In this document: one piece after another, positions 33,386 through 42,152 of the stretch | Layout of the letters: each line of letters opens with the position of its first letter | How positions within the stretch are numbered: the first letter of the stretch is position 1 | NCBI GenBank assembly: GCA_003510895.1 | Contig: DOKE01000007.1 | Location: 7,887 to 62,458 of the forward strand | Direction: 5' to 3' | DNA: 54,572 bases | From: Candidatus Moraniibacteriota bacterium | GTDB lineage: Bacteria; Patescibacteriota; Minisyncoccia; Moranbacterales; GWC2-37-73 | Translations under genes and position numbers: made by a program | Notes under the pieces: generated by a model | Databases searched by the model: none | What the model was told of the DNA's origin: nothing | What the model saw: the letters and a program-made list of their open reading frames with translations, nothing else

Positions 33386-36159
33386 GCAGGAGCAGCGGCT
33401 TCGGTGGTAACCGCAAGTCCAGCAGATTGATCGGAATCATTGCCAGCAGCATCGTAAGCGGAAACAGCATAGGCATAGGCAGTTTCCGGAGTTAAATTAG
33501 TATCGGAATAACTTGCGTCAAAAGTAGTGTCTACTTGGATACCATTTCTAAATATCTTATATCCGGCAACGGACGTGTTGTCAGTAGATTCTGTCCAAGA
33601 TAGAGATATTTGATTGGAAGTTACCAATGTTGATTCCAATCCGGCGGGAGCTGTTGGATCCTCAACATCTCCAACACCAAGTATTTCGTCATAAAGATTA
33701 TTTAATTTATTCACCACGGGAGTAACAAAATCTCCACAATCTTGTGTTTCACCATTGGCAATAGTAGCCGATCCGTCATAAAGATTGGAGTTTACACTCA
33801 TAAAACCAAAATTGCGTTTTTCTTTTTTATAATTTTCAAATCCAAAATCCCAATATGACCAATGAGAAAATCCGGTTAACACATAATCTCCATTATCTGC
33901 TTGCAGCTGTCGCATATCAGTTAAATAATCAACATATTCGGAAGCTCTTTCTTCCTGGGTAAGAGGGAACCAGATTGATGGTTTGGGATTTTCTGTTTTA
34001 TACCCGTCGAAATTGGCAAGATTATCTTGAGTGAAAATATAATACGTATCGCCTGAATGGCAATGAGCAGCAACATCCGTTGGAACCGATACCCATGCTT
34101 CTCCCGGACCAAACATAGTTGACCAATTATTTGCAAAATTCAAAGTAGTTGCAGTAGTTGCAGTTGGATCTATTTTATAAAATACCCATTCTGAGATAGG
34201 GTCTTCAGCATTACAAATAACCGTCATTGGAGCATTGGCATTATAAGCTTGGCTTCCTATGGATCCAATAAAATCCTGCGAGTTATCAGTAATAGACGTT
34301 GTTGTTACTGAGTCTATTATTCCAGTATGTGTTGTGCCACTATCTGCTTCCGCATCAAGCCAAGTAGATGTAATCCAATATGGTCTTCCATGAAAATCAT
34401 AAAAGTCTTTCAATTTTGGACCTTGCCATTCAAAATAACTTTCATCAGAAGAACTCAAAAATTTTCCACTTACATTTCCAATAGAAATTACATCGACATA
34501 TGCCTCGCTTGCATCAGCAGAAACTGATCCTCTGAATAAATATTCCGGAGAACTTGATCCTCTTCCATCAGACATCCATTCTTTTGATCCGTGATAACCG
34601 GGACCCATATTTAATAAATCTACTCCTCCGAACAATTCCAAAAGTGCATCATGAACTCCCTTGGTATATAATCTCCAAAAAGATTCCGCTATTCCATCAA
34701 GATCATCAGCTAATGCTGGATTAGCCGAATGTTCATCGCATGGAGCCCATCCCCATAAAGAAGCTTTATTAGCCGAATTGACACAAGAGTCAGTCTTATT
34801 AGCCTTTGGGCCATTTGATAATATTGTATCAATGATAGCCCCTGTGTCATTCATTAATTCATCCCAATTTAAATAGGAAGTTCCCCAGGCAGAGTTAAGC
34901 GCAGAAATATTAGCGTATTTTCCAACTAAATCAGGAAATCCTCCATATGCACAATCAGTTGAACAATTATATGCAGCATCCAAATATTCTCTAGCCAATT
35001 CTTTTCTTGGCGCCGTGGCAGCAGAAGTAAACACTCTATATCCCATATGCTCCGTGGTATATTCTTGTTGAACGTATCCAGGCTCCTCATCCCACTTAAC
35101 TCCCATAACGTATGGATTGGCAGGAATATTCCATTTGAATTTTTCATATGGAGTTAGAAGATGATCAGACCAGACTAGCTCACTTCTATCTGAATCACAA
35201 GCTGGATCAACATCGGTATTAGGTTCACCAAATATAGTTATTGCTCCATAAGTTGACGAAGCACTTCCATCGCAACCATTAATAGAAGCCATTAAATCAT
35301 CTTTAAAATCTGGACTAGCCGCATCATGTAATCTACTTCCATTAATGGTAATGTTGGGCGTGTTTGCAAGCGTTAATCCATTTACTCTTGGGAATAGCGT
35401 AAACGGCATATATCTTTCCGGGGTTTTATATGTGCTAACCGGACTGGGATTAGAATGTGATCCGGGCACCATATAATAAAATTCATTAAGTTCTCCGGTC
35501 ATATTAAATCCTTGCTCTTTCAGAAGATCTTTCATATGCCAAAGGGTTGCAGCAAGGCCGGCAGTGGTGGTTCCATTGCCTCCATATATTGGTTGAGCGT
35601 CAACTTTGCTAGCCCAAGTCTCTCCATTGATATTTTTTCCATAATTTTGTCCTGATTGAGTGTAAGCATTAAGTCCCTTTGCCCAAAATCCATTTCCATA
35701 CGGATCAATCCAGAGCCAACGATTGTTTATTTTTTCCATTCTCCACAAATCAAGCACGGCATATTCTTCTGCGCCACTATTTTCATCTTCCAAGCTGCGT
35801 TTAGCTTCTTCATCTGAATCCACTATTGATGAACCTCTGACTGTTATCGAGTTATTAGTATTTGATTTTATGGAAAAATAAACTTCCCTATCAGCATCCG
35901 GCTGAAGAATTAATCCGACCAACTCATCTACCTCCCAATTTTTTGAAGTATCATTCAATGTCCAACACCAATTATCCGGTCCTGTTTGTTCACATCCGGA
36001 AATTGATGTCGCTGTTCCGGTTTGATATTTAGTGCCGGAAAAAGGCAACCTGTCATCTCCTCCCCACTTATCAACAGCCGCATTTGCAACAGAAAATTCA
36101 AATGACAAAACTAAAAAAAACATTCCAAACAACCACTTTTTTATTTTTTTATTTTTCAT
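33253..36159 (-). CDS. Secreted agarase-like TIM-barrel protein with fibronectin III and dockerin-like modules
   Basis: The 968-residue paralogue of the next gene has a signal peptide ending ANAA near residue 28, a barrel with RWLWIDPYGNGFWAKGL, the acid/base candidate in VKWDEEPGYV, LNSAWGTSYLNWD, and a late block PYWITSTWLDAEADSG. In agarases this last block normally carries the nucleophile as GEF. Here that position reads TST, so activity may be lost or shifted. A fibronectin III domain (about 835-920) and the dockerin-like module close the protein. It is the first gene of its operon and has a good promoter. Confidence 0.7.
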   Translation of the reverse strand: MKNKKIKKWLFGMFFLVLSFEFSVANAAVDKWGGDDRLPFSGTKYQTGTATSISGCEQTGPDNWCWTLNDTSKNWEVDELVGLILQPDADREVYFSIKSNTNNSITVRGSSIVDSDEEAKRSLEDENSGAEEYAVLDLWRMEKINNRWLWIDPYGNGFWAKGLNAYTQSGQNYGKNINGETWASKVDAQPIYGGNGTTTAGLAATLWHMKDLLKEQGFNMTGELNEFYYMVPGSHSNPSPVSTYKTPERYMPFTLFPRVNGLTLANTPNITINGSRLHDAASPDFKDDLMASINGCDGSASSTYGAITIFGEPNTDVDPACDSDRSELVWSDHLLTPYEKFKWNIPANPYVMGVKWDEEPGYVQQEYTTEHMGYRVFTSAATAPRKELAREYLDAAYNCSTDCAYGGFPDLVGKYANISALNSAWGTSYLNWDELMNDTGAIIDTILSNGPKANKTDSCVNSANKASLWGWAPCDEHSANPALADDLDGIAESFWRLYTKGVHDALLELFGGVDLLNMGPGYHGSKEWMSDGRGSSSPEYLFRGSVSADASEAYVDVISIGNVSGKFLSSSDESYFEWQGPKLKDFYDFHGRPYWITSTWLDAEADSGTTHTGIIDSVTTTSITDNSQDFIGSIGSQAYNANAPMTVICNAEDPISEWVFYKIDPTATTATTLNFANNWSTMFGPGEAWVSVPTDVAAHCHSGDTYYIFTQDNLANFDGYKTENPKPSIWFPLTQEERASEYVDYLTDMRQLQADNGDYVLTGFSHWSYWDFGFENYKKEKRNFGFMSVNSNLYDGSATIANGETQDCGDFVTPVVNKLNNLYDEILGVGDVEDPTAPAGLESTLVTSNQISLSWTESTDNTSVAGYKIFRNGIQVDTTFDASYSDTNLTPETAYAYAVSAYDAAGNDSDQSAGLAVTTEAAAPAYNLSNFISLIDNWLQAGDENSDINLDSTVDTRDLGIMMSNWSN

Positions 36160-36194
36160 ATTTAATTTATTTTTTGCTTGCTTAAATTTATTTT

Positions 36195-36223
36195 ATTATA
36201 GCATTTTTTATCTTTGCAAACAA
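36195..36223 (-). promoter_or_regulatory. Sigma-70-like promoter for the agarase-like operon
   Basis: On the minus strand TTGTTT (36223-36218), 17 bases and TATAAT (36200-36195) precede the ATG at 36159 by about 35 bases. Confidence 0.65.
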
Positions 36224-36241
36224 ATTTTTAGATACGCAAAA

Positions 36242-36934
36242 TCAGTTTATTATTGTCCCTGTAAAAGATTTTTTATTCAGATAGTTTTCCAGATTTTCCA
36301 AATTTTTTCCATTCATAATCGCCACTTCCATTTTTTCTTCAGCGGCTAGCCTAGAAGCTACCGGGTCAAACGGAACATTGGCGCCCGGATCCCACTTATC
36401 ACCCACTATTTTTTGAAATTCGCTCCATTGAATATGCTCGATTTTTCTTGCGTCCTGACTTATTTTTGGATCCTTGTCATAGACATAGTCAATATTGGAA
36501 AGATTGACTATTTTTTTAGCGCCAAATTGTTTTCCTAACAAAACTGCAATATAGTCCGTGGAATTTCCCGGTTTATATCCCGCCGCCACCAAAATTGATT
36601 CCTTAGCTTTAAGAAATCCTTCCAGGTCATACGGGTTTTTGTTGATAGTTGGATGAGCATATTTGCGAAAAATCGTTCTGACAAAATGCGCGTTCATTCG
36701 AGTGGCATGAATTCCCAGCCAATCCTTATCATCGCTGTTGATATCATCAATCTTGCTTCCAGCTTCAATATACTTTCTAGCCAACCTTCCTCCGCCAGTT
36801 ATAATAATAAATCTTTGTCCTTTCTCGATTTGTTTTTCAATTAATTCTTGGAATTTTTTCACAAATTCCCAATCAATTTCTTCTGGCACAATTAATGATC
36901 CACCCAAGGAAATAACAGTAATATTCTTATTCAT
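36242..36934 (-). CDS. pyrH: UMP kinase, archaeal-type amino-acid-kinase fold
   Basis: The 230-residue enzyme should phosphorylate UMP. ISLGGSLI and the ITGGGRLARKY glycine loop are the phosphate-binding elements of the amino acid kinase fold. GNSTDYIAVLLG and the NLSNIDYVYDKDP block match the archaeal-type UMP kinases more than the E. coli type (PGTGNPFFTTD). CTP synthase is encoded close by, which fits pyrimidine metabolism. The gene ends in TGA. A uridylate kinase is likely, but other kinases of this fold cannot be fully excluded. Confidence 0.8.
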   Translation of the reverse strand: MNKNITVISLGGSLIVPEEIDWEFVKKFQELIEKQIEKGQRFIIITGGGRLARKYIEAGSKIDDINSDDKDWLGIHATRMNAHFVRTIFRKYAHPTINKNPYDLEGFLKAKESILVAAGYKPGNSTDYIAVLLGKQFGAKKIVNLSNIDYVYDKDPKISQDARKIEHIQWSEFQKIVGDKWDPGANVPFDPVASRLAAEEKMEVAIMNGKNLENLENYLNKKSFTGTIIN

Positions 36935-36950
36935 TTTTTTGAATTATTTT

Positions 36951-37409
36951 TTATTTAGCGCACTTGCTTTCTGTTCTTCCTTTGGCAATTGCGTCTTGCG
37001 CAGTGGCAAAACATATCACATTTTCCGGCTTGATTTGCTTGGCCCAAGGGCAGGAGGATAGATAAAATTTGTTAGAATTTTTGCTGCCCACATAAGCGCA
37101 ATTTCCTGCGTTTGAAACAGAGGAATTTTGAAGTTCCGATTTCATTATTATAGCATCATTCTGACCACTTAAAACCTCGCCTGAAACACCAGGAGGCTCA
37201 TTTTTTGCCATTTCCCCCTCCTGAGGTGTGGATGACTGTTGTTCAATAACCAACGGTTTCTGCTGCCATTTTTGACCTTGCAGAACCCCGATTTCGAAAG
37301 AAATAGCTGAAATAAGGCAAAATCCGATAAAAATAACTATTTTTCTTTCGTTTTTTATGAAAAAATGTTTTATCCTAAATAGTATATTTTTATTTTTATC
37401 TGTTGACAT
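36951..37409 (-). CDS. Membrane-anchored protein with Ada-like zinc-binding domain
   Basis: The 152-residue protein has a cytoplasmic basic N-terminus, one helix (about 24-42), a linker rich in P, S and E, and a C-terminal domain YVGSKNSNKFYLSSCPWA ... SKCAK. This matches the fold of the Ada DNA-repair zinc domain, where four cysteines bind zinc. Here only two or three of the usual positions are clearly cysteine, so metal binding is uncertain. Such domains also occur on CPR surface and competence-type proteins. Its start codon overlaps the -35 element of the rpmA promoter on the other strand. Confidence 0.65.
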   Translation of the reverse strand: MSTDKNKNILFRIKHFFIKNERKIVIFIGFCLISAISFEIGVLQGQKWQQKPLVIEQQSSTPQEGEMAKNEPPGVSGEVLSGQNDAIIMKSELQNSSVSNAGNCAYVGSKNSNKFYLSSCPWAKQIKPENVICFATAQDAIAKGRTESKCAK

Positions 37410-37430
37410 TTAGGTTTATTTTGTTATAAT
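37403..37430 (+). promoter_or_regulatory. Consensus sigma-70 promoter for rpmA
   Basis: TTGACA (37403-37408), a 16-base spacer and TATAAT (37425-37430) are both perfect hexamers, the strongest promoter in the window. The leader to the ATG at 37520 is about 83 bases. It includes TTTTTTAAAAAAA, which could fold into an A/T hairpin. Confidence 0.8.
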
Positions 37431-37519
37431 CCGAGAGCTGATTTAAATGGTGATTGTGGTTATGGACACAGTCTTTTTTAAAAAAAGCTTCTTATTTTTA
37501 TCAATTATAACATACAAAA

Positions 37520-37876
37520 ATGGCACATCGCAAAGCTGGTGGATCTACACAATTAGGACGTGATTCGATTTCAAAGCGTCTTGGTGTAAAAATATTCGGA
37601 AATCAAAAAGTTTCAACTGGAAATATTATCGTGCGTCAAAGAGGAACAAAATTTCATCCCGGAAAAAATGTTAAACGTTGCGGAGATGACACTTTGATGG
37701 CTATGAAAGACGGTGTTGTTGTTTTCTCAACAAAAAAAGCTGTCGCCTACACTGGAAAACTTTCCAATAGACAATATGTAAGCGTTGTCGATAAAGCTGT
37801 CCCCGCTAAAACTGCCAAGAAAACAACAGTGAAAAAAGTTTCCAAAAAGAAAACTTCAGCAAAAAAAATAATCTAA
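37520..37876 (+). CDS. rpmA: 50S ribosomal protein bL27
   Basis: The N-terminus [21 protein letters not shown] is the bL27 signature that reaches the peptidyl-transferase centre, with no cleavable leader of the Firmicutes type. The 118-residue length exceeds the usual 85-95 because of a C-terminal tail of lysine and threonine/serine ([18 protein letters not shown]). The usual partner rplU is not adjacent. It has its own strong promoter and is followed by a strong terminator, so it is a single-gene transcript. Confidence 0.96.
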   Translation: MAHRKAGGSTQLGRDSISKRLGVKIFGNQKVSTGNIIVRQRGTKFHPGKNVKRCGDDTLMAMKDGVVVFSTKKAVAYTGKLSNRQYVSVVDKAVPAKTAKKTTVKKVSKKKTSAKKII

Positions 37877-37890
37877 AAATTTTTGCGAAT

Positions 37891-37927
37891 AAAAAAATCA
37901 TCGACCTTAAAACCGATGATTTTTTTA
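37891..37927. terminator. Bidirectional intrinsic terminator between rpmA and pyrG
   Basis: ATCATCG and CGATGAT form a 7-bp core around ACCTTAAAAC, flanked by seven A and seven T bases, so the stem extends to about 13-14 bp. It gives a T-tract on either strand and serves the two convergent genes. Confidence 0.9.
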
Positions 37928-37958
37928 TTTTTTTATGCAATACCCAAAATACTAAAAA

Positions 37959-39602
37959 CTAATTAGAATTTTTTCTTGCTTTAGCTGCCTTGACAAACTC
38001 AAAGAAAAGAGGATGAGAATTCAGGGGGGTTGTTTTAAATTCCGGATGAAATTGAGTCGCCAAGAAAAAAGGATGTTTCTCTTTGGGAAGTTCCACGATT
38101 TCCATAAGTTTTCCATCGGGAGATTTTCCGGAAAAAATCAGTCCGGCTTTTTCAATTTTCTCAATATATTTCGGATTAACTTCCCAGCGGTGTCTGTGCC
38201 GTTCGGATATTTTGGATTTTCCATAAGCGCCAAAAGCGATAGTTCCTTTTTTCAAAAGGGCGTCATAAGCTCCAAGGCGCATCGTAGCTCCGTAATTTCT
38301 GTCTTCCAAATTCTTTTTTTGTTCCGGCATAATATCAATAACCGGATGCTTTGTGTTTCTATCGACTTCAGTGGTGTTAGCTCCCTGCATTCCTAAGATA
38401 TTTCTGGAGTATTCAATGACAGAAAGTTGCATTCCATAGCAAAGTCCAAAAAAAGGAATTTTATTTTCTCGGCAATACTGAATAGTTTTTATTTTTCCTT
38501 CAATTCCTCGAGACCCAAATCCACCCGGAACAATAATCCCGGCATATTCAGAAAGAGATTCCAATTGATTGGTTCCTTTTTCAAAAGCCTCGCTGTTTAT
38601 CCAGGCTATTTCCGGTTTAACATTGTTCTTATAACAAGCGTGCTTAATCGCCTCGATAACACTGATGTACGCATCGCCCAAAACAAAATCGCCTGTTCCA
38701 AAATATTTTCCCACAATTCCAATTTTAATTTTTTCTTTGGATGCCTTTATTCTATCCACCAAATCTTGCCAAGATTTCAAATCCGATTTTCTAGGTTTAA
38801 GTTTGAATTTTTTCAAAATCAATCGACTCAAATCGTCTCGTTCATAATTTATAGGCACTTCATATACACTTTCAATGTCCGGAGCAGAAACCACAAATTC
38901 TTGCGGTATATTGCAAAACATAGAAATTTTTTCTTTTCTTTTTTCATCCAAAAAAGTTTCGCTTCGAGCAATGATTATATCCGGTTGAATGCCGGCGCCA
39001 TTGAGAGTTCTGACAGCATATTGCGTCGGCTTGGTTTTCATTTCTCCAACCTTGCTTGGAATTGGCAAATAACTAACAAGAACAAACAAAACATCTTCCG
39101 GATTTTTTATTTTCATCATTCTGGCCGCTTCAAGAAAAAGTATGTTTTGATATTCTCCCACCGTTCCACCAATTTCAATCAAGGTTATATCCGACTTAGC
39201 TCTCTCAGAAGCTTTTTCAATTCTTTCTATTACTTCCATTGGAATATGCGGAACCACTTCAACGCATCTTCCTTTATATTCAAGATTTCTTTCTTTATTG
39301 ATAACGGTTTGATATACACTTCCAGTAGTCATATAGTTCATACTTGGAAGAGTTGTTTCCATAAATCTTTCATAATTTCCCATATCCTGATCAGTTTCGT
39401 AACCATCATCCAAGACAAAAACTTCTCCGTGTTCTGTTGGATTCATTGTTCCTGCGTCAACATTGATATAGGGATCTATTTTCAATGCCGTCACGTTATA
39501 TCCGCGCGCCTTAAGAATTGTTCCAATAGACGAAGTTGTAATTCCCTTTCCAACACCGCTCATCACTCCCCCCATCACAAAAATATATTTTCTTTTCTCC
39601 AT
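37959..39602 (-). CDS. pyrG: CTP synthase
   Basis: The 547-residue enzyme makes CTP from UTP with glutamine. The N-terminal synthetase domain starts YIFVMGGVMSGVGKGI and contains KIDPYINVDAGTMNP. The glutaminase domain has the nucleophile cysteine in FGLCYGMQLS and the catalytic His-Pro-Glu in TQFHPEF. The length is standard. It lies 3 bases after rplI on the minus strand and ends at the shared terminator at 37891. The plus strand carries a long open frame here, which is an artefact. Confidence 0.97.
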   Translation of the reverse strand: MEKRKYIFVMGGVMSGVGKGITTSSIGTILKARGYNVTALKIDPYINVDAGTMNPTEHGEVFVLDDGYETDQDMGNYERFMETTLPSMNYMTTGSVYQTVINKERNLEYKGRCVEVVPHIPMEVIERIEKASERAKSDITLIEIGGTVGEYQNILFLEAARMMKIKNPEDVLFVLVSYLPIPSKVGEMKTKPTQYAVRTLNGAGIQPDIIIARSETFLDEKRKEKISMFCNIPQEFVVSAPDIESVYEVPINYERDDLSRLILKKFKLKPRKSDLKSWQDLVDRIKASKEKIKIGIVGKYFGTGDFVLGDAYISVIEAIKHACYKNNVKPEIAWINSEAFEKGTNQLESLSEYAGIIVPGGFGSRGIEGKIKTIQYCRENKIPFFGLCYGMQLSVIEYSRNILGMQGANTTEVDRNTKHPVIDIMPEQKKNLEDRNYGATMRLGAYDALLKKGTIAFGAYGKSKISERHRHRWEVNPKYIEKIEKAGLIFSGKSPDGKLMEIVELPKEKHPFFLATQFHPEFKTTPLNSHPLFFEFVKAAKARKNSN

Positions 39603-39605
39603 AAA

Positions 39606-40043
39606 TTATTGCGCCTCTATCTTGATGGATATTTTGGCTTTAATATTAAAATCAAAAACTATCTGAGCTTCTTTTTCTCCGACATTTTTCATAGATTCAA
39701 AAATAATCGCTTTTTCTGAAACTTCAAACCCGTCTTTTTTCAAATTTTCAGCAATATTTTTCGCTGTTATAGAGCCGAATAATTTTCCGTCTTTAGCCTT
39801 AGATTTTATCACTATTTTTTTTCCATCCAACAAAGATGCCATTTTTTGAACGGCTATTTTTGCTTTTTCCTGTTCTTGCTTATTCTTAACAACTTGTTGC
39901 TCGTTTTTTCGCACAGCAGCTTCAGTGGCCATTTCGCCTAATTTTTTAGCTAAAATAAAATTTCTGGCATACCCGTCAGAAACATCTTTTATTTCGCCTT
40001 TTTTTCCTATTTTCTTCACATCTTGAAGAAGCAATATTTTCAT
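39606..40043 (-). CDS. rplI: 50S ribosomal protein bL9
   Basis: I choose ATG at 40043 (MKILLLQDVKKIGKKG), the canonical bL9 start, giving 145 residues. The frame reaches six codons further upstream. The N-terminal domain with GYARNFILAKKLG, the long connecting helix rich in K, E and Q, and the C-terminal domain are all present. bL9 is reported to be absent from several CPR lineages (Microgenomates among them), so its presence points toward the Parcubacteria side. It is co-transcribed with pyrG. Confidence 0.94.
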   Translation of the reverse strand: MKILLLQDVKKIGKKGEIKDVSDGYARNFILAKKLGEMATEAAVRKNEQQVVKNKQEQEKAKIAVQKMASLLDGKKIVIKSKAKDGKLFGSITAKNIAENLKKDGFEVSEKAIIFESMKNVGEKEAQIVFDFNIKAKISIKIEAQ

Positions 40044-40100
40044 ATTTTTACAATTTCTCAATTTTAACCTTTCTTATTATATACGGTCATCCAAAATTTA

Positions 40101-40793
40101 TCAAATTCCCCTTCTTTGCCTCCTTCTTTCCGAAAAAACATACAGGAATAAAACCTGAGACGCAATGGCTTTTAAAATTTCATAGTCCTCCACTGTCTGA
40201 GAAAAATTTTTCTTTTTTAAAAATATTCCGGCTGACATATGCTCCATTTCATTCGGAGAAACAGCTAATATCCATTCGTCTGTTTCAAAAAACTTTTTAT
40301 TTTTTTTAAAAAAATATTTTTTTTCCAAACCAAACGAAACTTTTTTATTGCTTTTTATTTCCTTGATAATTTCCTGCGACTGAGTGTCTACGAAAATAAC
40401 TTCGTATTCATTCATTTTGGTTAATACCTTTATGGAGGACATTATGTATGCAAAAAGCTCCAACTCTTTTGCCAGTGTCAATTTTGACCACTCAGGAAGA
40501 CCTACTGATATATTTTTAAATATTTCCAATTTTCTGTTTATTTCTCCGATATATGAATAGGAACTGGTTAAATCTTTGGACATCCGATTAGCCTCCCGTT
40601 GAAAATGAATTTTTTCCTGCCGCTGCTGTGTTGTCTGTTTTTCCTTTATCAGATACATAAAAAATCCCAAACCCCCGATAATCAATATCAGCAGTTCCTC
40701 AATGCTTTCTTCGCGATAATTGAAAATACTTCCTTGAATTATATCAGGAATAAAAACTATCAAGATAAATAGCAACAAGTAAATCCAATACAT
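40101..40793 (-). CDS. Two-helix membrane protein with cytoplasmic coiled coil and possible degenerate GAF-like domain
   Basis: I do not recognise a specific family. The 230-residue protein begins with two hydrophobic helices (about 3-20 and 34-52), then a helical segment (about 55-95), and ends in an alpha/beta domain of about 130 residues that has the strand/helix rhythm of a GAF sensor, including a C-terminal helix KAIASQVLFLY. The tail is strongly basic. It ends in TGA and has no close operon partner: 76 bases separate it from the DUF1003 gene upstream. A signalling role is only a guess. Confidence 0.55.
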   Translation of the reverse strand: MYWIYLLLFILIVFIPDIIQGSIFNYREESIEELLILIIGGLGFFMYLIKEKQTTQQRQEKIHFQREANRMSKDLTSSYSYIGEINRKLEIFKNISVGLPEWSKLTLAKELELFAYIMSSIKVLTKMNEYEVIFVDTQSQEIIKEIKSNKKVSFGLEKKYFFKKNKKFFETDEWILAVSPNEMEHMSAGIFLKKKNFSQTVEDYEILKAIASQVLFLYVFSERRRQRRGI

Positions 40794-40869
40794 CTATTTT
40801 CTAATTAATTTTCAAGGCACATTCTACTACAATTAGTTTTTTTTCTTTCTTTCAAAAAAGGAATACTTG

Positions 40870-41253
40870 TTATTCCTTTTCATCGCCTTTATTGTTACGC
40901 GCAATTTCTCCCAGCATAGAGCTCATATGCTTAAGTTGCTCTTGCATCTCTTCTATTTCTCTTTCCGCCCTTTTGTCGGTATAAAGATCAATGCTGGCTT
41001 TTTTTCTGTCTTTTTCCGCCATTCTATTTTGACTCATAAGTATTATTGGCGCGGCATAGGCAGCCTGAAAACTAAGCGCCAAATTCAAAAGAATAAACGG
41101 ATACGGATCCCAATTATTAATCCAGGCTGTGATATTAAGAATAATCCAAACTATCAAAATGACAGATTGAATAAGAATAAATGCCCAACTTCCAACAACA
41201 CTGGCGATTCTGTCAGCCGCCTTTTGACCAAAAGTCGATATTTCTTGTTTCAT
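40870..41253 (-). CDS. DUF1003 family membrane protein
   Basis: The 127-residue protein has two helices (about 24-42 and 53-74) separated by WINNWDPYPFILLNLALS, followed by a MSQNRMAEKDR segment. This order is the DUF1003 signature. A charged coiled coil follows at the C-terminus. The family is common in bacteria and has no established function. It lies 16 bases after galU ends, so it may be the last gene of the glyA-rfbA-galU run. Confidence 0.8.
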   Translation of the reverse strand: MKQEISTFGQKAADRIASVVGSWAFILIQSVILIVWIILNITAWINNWDPYPFILLNLALSFQAAYAAPIILMSQNRMAEKDRKKASIDLYTDKRAEREIEEMQEQLKHMSSMLGEIARNNKGDEKE

Positions 41254-41269
41254 TTTTATTTTTAAATAA

Positions 41270-42139
41270 TTATTTTTTACAATACAATTCGTTAACGTAA
41301 TCCTTTAAGTCATCTTTCAAGTCTTCCCTGTCTGATGCGTAGGCTAAAATGGCTTTCAGATAATTTAAAGGATCTCCCGTTGTCATCCATTGTCCATCTT
41401 TTACTTCTTTAGCCAGAAAAATTCCTCCTCTATTTATATATTCTTTTATAGCGTCTACTATCCATAATTCATTTCCCTTGCCCAAAGCGGTATTTTTTAA
41501 TATATCCACCACTTCCTTATTTAATATATATCTTCCAAATCCAGCCAACCGAGAAGGAGCTTCTTCAATGGTTGGTTTCTCGATGATATCAATCATTTGA
41601 TTCGTTCCTTCTTTAAGCTTTACTATTCCATATCTTACAACATCTTTTTGTGAAACTTCCTGAACGCCCATCACAAGATTTCCGGTTTTTTCATAATCTT
41701 CAATCATTTGCTTGGTAAAGGAAGTTTTTGATTTTACCAAATCATCTCCGAAACAAAAAATAAACGGCTCATCATTAACAAGGCTAGCTGCCGACAAAAC
41801 AGGCGTTCCATTGCCATATGGTCCTTTTTGTCGCACATGAATAAAATTTGCCATCTCGGCAATATCAAGAATTTTTTTGGATAATTCTTCTTTGCCATTT
41901 TTTTTCAAATCATCTTCAAGCGCGACGCTTCGGTCAAAGTGATCTTCCAATGGTTTCTTATCCCATCGGGTAACGAAAATAATATCCTCAATTCCAGCTT
42001 CTACTAATTCTTCTACGACTAGTTGGATAATCGGTTTATCAACAATAGGGAGCATTTCTTTCGGCATAGATTTTGTCGCAGGCAACAATCTTGTTCCCGA
42101 CCCAGCGACAGCGATAACCGCTTTTCTTATTTTTTGCAT
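41270..42139 (-). CDS. galU: UTP-glucose-1-phosphate uridylyltransferase
   Basis: The 289-residue enzyme makes UDP-glucose. AGSGTRLLPATKSMPKEMLP at the N-terminus carries the nucleotide-binding arginine and the lysine of the GalU group, and the later FGDDLV and EKPTIEEAPSRLAGFGRYIL blocks are diagnostic for GalU as opposed to RmlA. It is placed 13 bases after rfbA, and its product can feed the sugar dehydrogenase at 1274 and several transferases. Confidence 0.93.
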   Translation of the reverse strand: MQKIRKAVIAVAGSGTRLLPATKSMPKEMLPIVDKPIIQLVVEELVEAGIEDIIFVTRWDKKPLEDHFDRSVALEDDLKKNGKEELSKKILDIAEMANFIHVRQKGPYGNGTPVLSAASLVNDEPFIFCFGDDLVKSKTSFTKQMIEDYEKTGNLVMGVQEVSQKDVVRYGIVKLKEGTNQMIDIIEKPTIEEAPSRLAGFGRYILNKEVVDILKNTALGKGNELWIVDAIKEYINRGGIFLAKEVKDGQWMTTGDPLNYLKAILAYASDREDLKDDLKDYVNELYCKK

Positions 42140-42152
42140 AAATTTTTGAATT

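Noticed and set aside
38427..39719. Long open frame on the plus strand opposite pyrG and part of rplI
   Set aside because: It is the antisense of a certain CTP synthase gene; its product is low-complexity (F, S, N, R rich) with no family features.
40101..40793. Sensor kinase or GAF-type signalling protein
   Set aside because: The alpha/beta tail has the right rhythm, but no kinase, cyclase or ligand motif is present; left as unknown function.
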